A stretch of DNA of 64,000 bases from Petroclostridium sp. X23 (GTDB lineage Bacteria > Bacillota > Clostridia > SK-Y3), in assembly GCF_030013905.1 (NCBI RefSeq), contig NZ_CP124862.1, forward strand, positions 558,001 to 622,000. The letters are read 5' to 3'. Of the stretch, positions 61,226 through 64,000 are shown one piece after another. A model generated the notes under the pieces. The model saw only the letters and a list, made by a program, of their open reading frames with translations. It did no database searches and was not told the DNA's origin. The translations under genes were made by a program, and so were the position numbers. Position 1 is the stretch's first letter. Each line of letters starts with the position of its first letter.

Positions 61226-61531
61226 TCAGCCTGTAATGAGATTTAAAATCTCTTTGGCAAAGGTAATGATGACACCGCCAGCCAGAGTTAGAAACCCATT
61301 TGCTCTCTGAGATGGGTCGTGGGATTTGAGGGAAAGGCCGATCTGCACGATCCCAAAGCCAAGTAAGATCATTCCAATAGCGCGGATCAGTCCGAATATG
61401 AAGTCGGACAGATTGTTTACCACTTCAATCGGGTCATTTGCAGCATAAGCCGGTACGGTAAAAAGGGCAGTCATTAGTACCAGTGCGCAGTATAGGGTAA
61501 AAACCGTTTTTGTTCTTTTGGACATTTTCAT
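61226..61531 (-). CDS. Maff2 family (TrbC/VirB2-like) small membrane protein
   Basis: 101 residues: signal peptide (FTLYCALVLMTALFTVPAYA) then GLIRAIGMILLGFGIVQIGL and a second membrane helix. Matches the Maff2 family, thought to be pilin-like. GGAGGT box. Between VirD4 and VirB6-like genes. Confidence 0.9.
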   Translation of the reverse strand: MKMSKRTKTVFTLYCALVLMTALFTVPAYAANDPIEVVNNLSDFIFGLIRAIGMILLGFGIVQIGLSLKSHDPSQRANGFLTLAGGVIITFAKEILNLITG

Positions 61532-61558
61532 AAAATCATACCTCCATGTAAATTTTTT

Positions 61559-63322
61559 TCAGGATTGCAATAGGATTTCGAGTTCTTCCTCGGAGAGAAG
61601 CTCGTAATCGCCGCTTTCGTTTAAGGTTATAGCTTTCCAATCCAGGGCGTTTTCCGTGCCTCCGTGACGGAAAGCTTCGCTGTTGCCGTCGACGGTCAGT
61701 TTGAGGTTAGGGTGTTTTAAAATATCGTACTTATCGTCCATCACCGCCCGTTCTCCCCGGACGAACAACAGGGCATAGCGGTTGTCCAGCATTCGCACTT
61801 CATCAGGAGTCAGAAGCTCACGGCCCGACAATTGATAATTGGTGGAATAGCTGCCGTTTCTGCCCTTACTCTGCCCGTAGGAATTGGTGTCAATAGTTTC
61901 CTTGCCCAAAAGCTCGGATACATACTTATGGGTGCTTTGCTCGTTGCCGCCCAGATATAAAAACTCGTCACAGTTACCCACGATGGACTCCCAGGTATCC
62001 TTGAACAAGGCTTTTAGCTGCGCCAGGTTTTGCAGGATAATGGAAACCGATATTTCACGGGACCGCATGGTGGAAAGCAGCTTGTCAAATTCATCCGGCA
62101 GGGCGACATTGGAAAACTCGTCCATGACAAAATGGACATGAATAGGGAGCCGTCCGTCGTACCTATGGTCGGCAAGAAAGTAGAGCTGTTGGAATAGCTG
62201 TGTATAAAGCATACCGACAATGAAATTAAAGGATGAATCGTTGTCCGGTATGACGGCAAAAAGTGCCGTTTTCTTTTCTCCGATGTAGGCCAGATCCAGT
62301 TCGTCCGTGGTGGTAATTCCGGCTATGGAAGCCAAGTTAAATTTCTCCAGCCGCACCCCCAAGCTGATAAGAATACTTTTTGCCGTCTTGCCTGCCGCCA
62401 GCTTAAAGATGTTATACTGTTTGACTGCCAGATGTTCCGGCTCCCGCATTTCCAGCCGTTCGAACAGTTCATCCAAAGGACTTTGATAGGTTTCGTCATC
62501 CTCCCGGACTTCGGCAGCGGCAATCATTTCCATGACCATCGGGAAGTTTTGTTCCTCCGGCGGGGCTTCGTAAAGCAGGTACAGGATTAATGCTTCCAGC
62601 AGTGCCGTTTCCGAACGCTCCCAAAAAGGGTCGTTGGTATTGCTGCCTTTGGGTGTGGTATTTCTAATCAGGTTAGTCACCAGCTTCAACACGTCCTTGT
62701 CGTCCTGCAAGTAGGAAAATGGGTTGTAGCAATGGGACAGATGCATGTTGATTAAATCCAGCACCTTGATTTCATAGTCCTTGGCTTTGAGCAGGTTTCC
62801 CGTGTCCCGCAGGATCTCCCCCTTGGGGTCAAGCACAACAAAAGAGGTGTTGGCTTGCATGATGTTGGGCTTGGCGTAAAACCTCGTCTTACCGGAACCG
62901 GAGCCGCCCACCACCAGCACATTCAGATTCCGTCTGTGCTTTCTTCCGTCCAGGCCGATACGGACGTTCTGGGTCAGGATTTTATTCCGGCAGTGGGTCT
63001 TATCCCTGTATTTTTTATTGACAGCCGCCGCGCCGCCCCAGCGGGCGCTGCCGTGTTCCTCCCTTCGCCGGTAATTGCGTTTAGTGGAAAGGTAAATCCC
63101 GATACCCATCCCATAAGCGGTGATAAAAAGCAGGATGCACTTTAATGAATCGTCCACCCACTGGATGTGAAAGGGATTATCCATTGCAGCCGTTAGGTTG
63201 GCAAGAATTTCGGGAAGTCCTCCCGACAAGGAAGGGGCAGTAAGCAAAGCCGCCCATACCACCGGAACTAAAAAAACCGCAAAGAGTATCAGGTTACTCC
63301 TTGCGGTTTCAGCGCGTTTCAT
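61559..63322 (-). CDS. VirD4/TraG-like coupling protein
   Basis: 587 residues. Two N-terminal membrane segments, Walker A VLVVGGSGSGKTRFYAKPN near residue 137, Walker B region VHFVMDEFSNVALPDEFD near 400, and NLAQLKALFKDTWESI. It brings the relaxase-DNA complex to the T4SS channel. Overlaps the preceding small gene by 14 bases. Confidence 0.95.
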   Translation of the reverse strand: MKRAETARSNLILFAVFLVPVVWAALLTAPSLSGGLPEILANLTAAMDNPFHIQWVDDSLKCILLFITAYGMGIGIYLSTKRNYRRREEHGSARWGGAAAVNKKYRDKTHCRNKILTQNVRIGLDGRKHRRNLNVLVVGGSGSGKTRFYAKPNIMQANTSFVVLDPKGEILRDTGNLLKAKDYEIKVLDLINMHLSHCYNPFSYLQDDKDVLKLVTNLIRNTTPKGSNTNDPFWERSETALLEALILYLLYEAPPEEQNFPMVMEMIAAAEVREDDETYQSPLDELFERLEMREPEHLAVKQYNIFKLAAGKTAKSILISLGVRLEKFNLASIAGITTTDELDLAYIGEKKTALFAVIPDNDSSFNFIVGMLYTQLFQQLYFLADHRYDGRLPIHVHFVMDEFSNVALPDEFDKLLSTMRSREISVSIILQNLAQLKALFKDTWESIVGNCDEFLYLGGNEQSTHKYVSELLGKETIDTNSYGQSKGRNGSYSTNYQLSGRELLTPDEVRMLDNRYALLFVRGERAVMDDKYDILKHPNLKLTVDGNSEAFRHGGTENALDWKAITLNESGDYELLSEEELEILLQS

Positions 63323-63494
63323 GATTTCTTCTTTTTACTTTTTTTGTTGGGGCGTCGATGGTTTTGAGAAGCAGTTCATCCACCGCGTCGGTGGGCCGTT
63401 CTTCTTTAATCAGGTCGTTGCGCATTTCGTTTAAAGCGTTTACCACAACACCGTATTCGTAATCGTTCAGGGTAAGCATCCTTTCTTCTTTCAT
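63309..63494 (-). CDS. Small conserved transfer-operon protein
   Basis: 61 residues from the ATG at 63494 (GGAGGAATT box): MLTLNDYEYGVVVNALNEMR, NDLIKEERPTDAVDELLLKT. A constant small neighbour upstream of VirD4 in this element family; function unknown. Overlaps VirD4. Confidence 0.75.
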   Translation of the reverse strand: MKEERMLTLNDYEYGVVVNALNEMRNDLIKEERPTDAVDELLLKTIDAPTKKVKRRNHETR

Positions 63495-63506
63495 GGGCAA
63501 TTCCTC

Positions 63507-64000
63507 CTAACGCTCCGGCTCCTGCCGTTTTTGCTGTCTTTGCTGCGCCAGCACTCGGTTCATCCTGCCTGAAATTTCACAATCGGCATCACGGATGACA
63601 GAGAGCTCGGCCCGGATTTCCTGGGTATCCATGCCCTCCAGCATTTCGGGGGCACGGTCAAAGCGATAACCGTCCGTATTCACACCATACTGCTTGCAGA
63701 GCATGTATGATGTACAGTAGGCATGAAACGCATGGTCAGAACGATTGTAGCTTCCGTTTCCCATATCCATTTCCACATGGGCAAGCTCCTGTGAAAGGGC
63801 GCGGAAAATATCGCCCGCGTCCATGCCCTTACGGATTAGAATATCCCTTGCTTCCGGCTGGTATATGGCGTTTGTGCCTTCCGGCAGGGAATCGCTGATA
63901 CGAATAGGAACAGGTGAATGGGTCGTTAATGCCTTAATACGGGTACGGTCGTCGGGATAGGATGGGGTCTCCCGTTTGCGGCCGTTTCCGGTCTGGGTAA
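63507..64000 (-). CDS. Large element protein, 5' end outside window
   Basis: The frame is open to the right edge (about 164 residues visible). Text: LTTHSPVPIRISDSLPEGTN, AIYQPEARDILIRKGMDAGD, IFRALSQELAHVEMDMGNGS, ... The QELAHVE motif replaces a zincin HExxH, and the rest resembles the C-terminal part of ArdC/YodL/LtrC-like proteins of such elements. Ends NRVLAQQRQQKRQEPER. Confidence 0.7.
   Translation of the reverse strand, partial: TQTGNGRKRETPSYPDDRTRIKALTTHSPVPIRISDSLPEGTNAIYQPEARDILIRKGMDAGDIFRALSQELAHVEMDMGNGSYNRSDHAFHAYCTSYMLCKQYGVNTDGYRFDRAPEMLEGMDTQEIRAELSVIRDADCEISGRMNRVLAQQRQQKRQEPER

Larger units (their letters stand above)
47420..64000 (-). mobile_element. Integrative conjugative element, Tn1549/CD1110-type, right part outside window
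   Basis: Shows the recombinase, SHOCT-like protein, sigma factor, Xre regulator, RadC, CD1108-like, VirB4, PrgI, VirB6-like, Maff2 pilin and VirD4 genes in the order usual for these elements. The relaxase and replication genes should lie beyond 64000. The TetR-MFS pair is inserted cargo. The left border is not fixed and may be nearer 44.5 kb. Confidence 0.8.

Noticed and set aside
1..64000. Search for tRNA, rRNA and CRISPR arrays.
   Set aside because: No cloverleaf, rRNA core sequence or repeat-spacer array was recognised by eye on either strand.

Overview
The window is low-GC DNA from a Clostridia-type Bacillota. Support for this comes from strong AGGAGG-type ribosome binding sites, a Spo0E-like protein, a clostridial serC-serA locus, and mobile elements (conjugative CD1110/Maff2-type genes, serine recombinases, RAYT, IS110, IS1634, IS66, IS21) that are typical of anaerobic Firmicutes. 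Only the first 8-9 kb looks like stable chromosome: a PRC-barrel protein, a DUF1015 protein convergent with serC-serA, a split pair of TauE/SafE half-transporters, UDP-galactopyranose mutase with a glycosyltransferase, and an AraC-type regulator.

From about 9.3 to 27 kb the sequence is a graveyard of mobile DNA. It holds an IS66 remnant, an orphan Nif11-leader (RiPP-like) precursor, fragments of a prophage (Xre repressor without a start codon, degenerate ImmA-like protein, coiled-coil protein, terminase large subunit present as two separate pieces), a RelE/ParE-Phd toxin-antitoxin pair, a Spo0E-like gene next to a highly structured 240-bp element with 17-bp inverted ends, a RadC-MazG operon, stranded conjugation genes, an IS110 element beside a group II intron, an 87-bp perfect-ended palindrome lying between two broken genes, and a deletion derivative of an IS1634-type element.

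From 26 to 44 kb come accessory gene cassettes: an Xre/membrane-protein pair with two operators, a LanFEG/BcrAB-like ABC transporter with its two-component system and four tandem 11-bp direct repeats as the probable response-regulator site, a chimeric AraC-relaxase reading frame, a frameshifted epoxide hydrolase, MoaE, an ASCH-like/DUF5131 pair, a HipA-like kinase with its HTH partner, and a DUF1062-DUF6144-AraC cluster. Two nearly identical RAYT (Y1 transposase) elements sit at 27.1-28.0 kb and 39.8-40.8 kb. Each broke a resident gene, and the second carries a duplicated tail of the same element.

From about 44.7 kb to the right edge lies an integrative conjugative element read right to left. 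It has the coupling protein VirD4, Maff2 pilin-like protein, VirB6-like protein, PrgI, VirB4 ATPase, a CD1108-like protein that has lost its hydrolase domain, RadC, then a TetR-MFS drug-efflux cassette, a cyclic di-GMP-I riboswitch with its own terminator in front of an Xre regulator, a sigma-like factor, a SHOCT-like small protein, a large serine recombinase, and a second smaller recombinase flanked by unrecognised immunity-like proteins. The most notable observations are the c-di-GMP riboswitch placed to control an element regulator, the structured element at 15.33-15.57 kb, the orphan Nif11 precursor, and the nested RAYT insertions.
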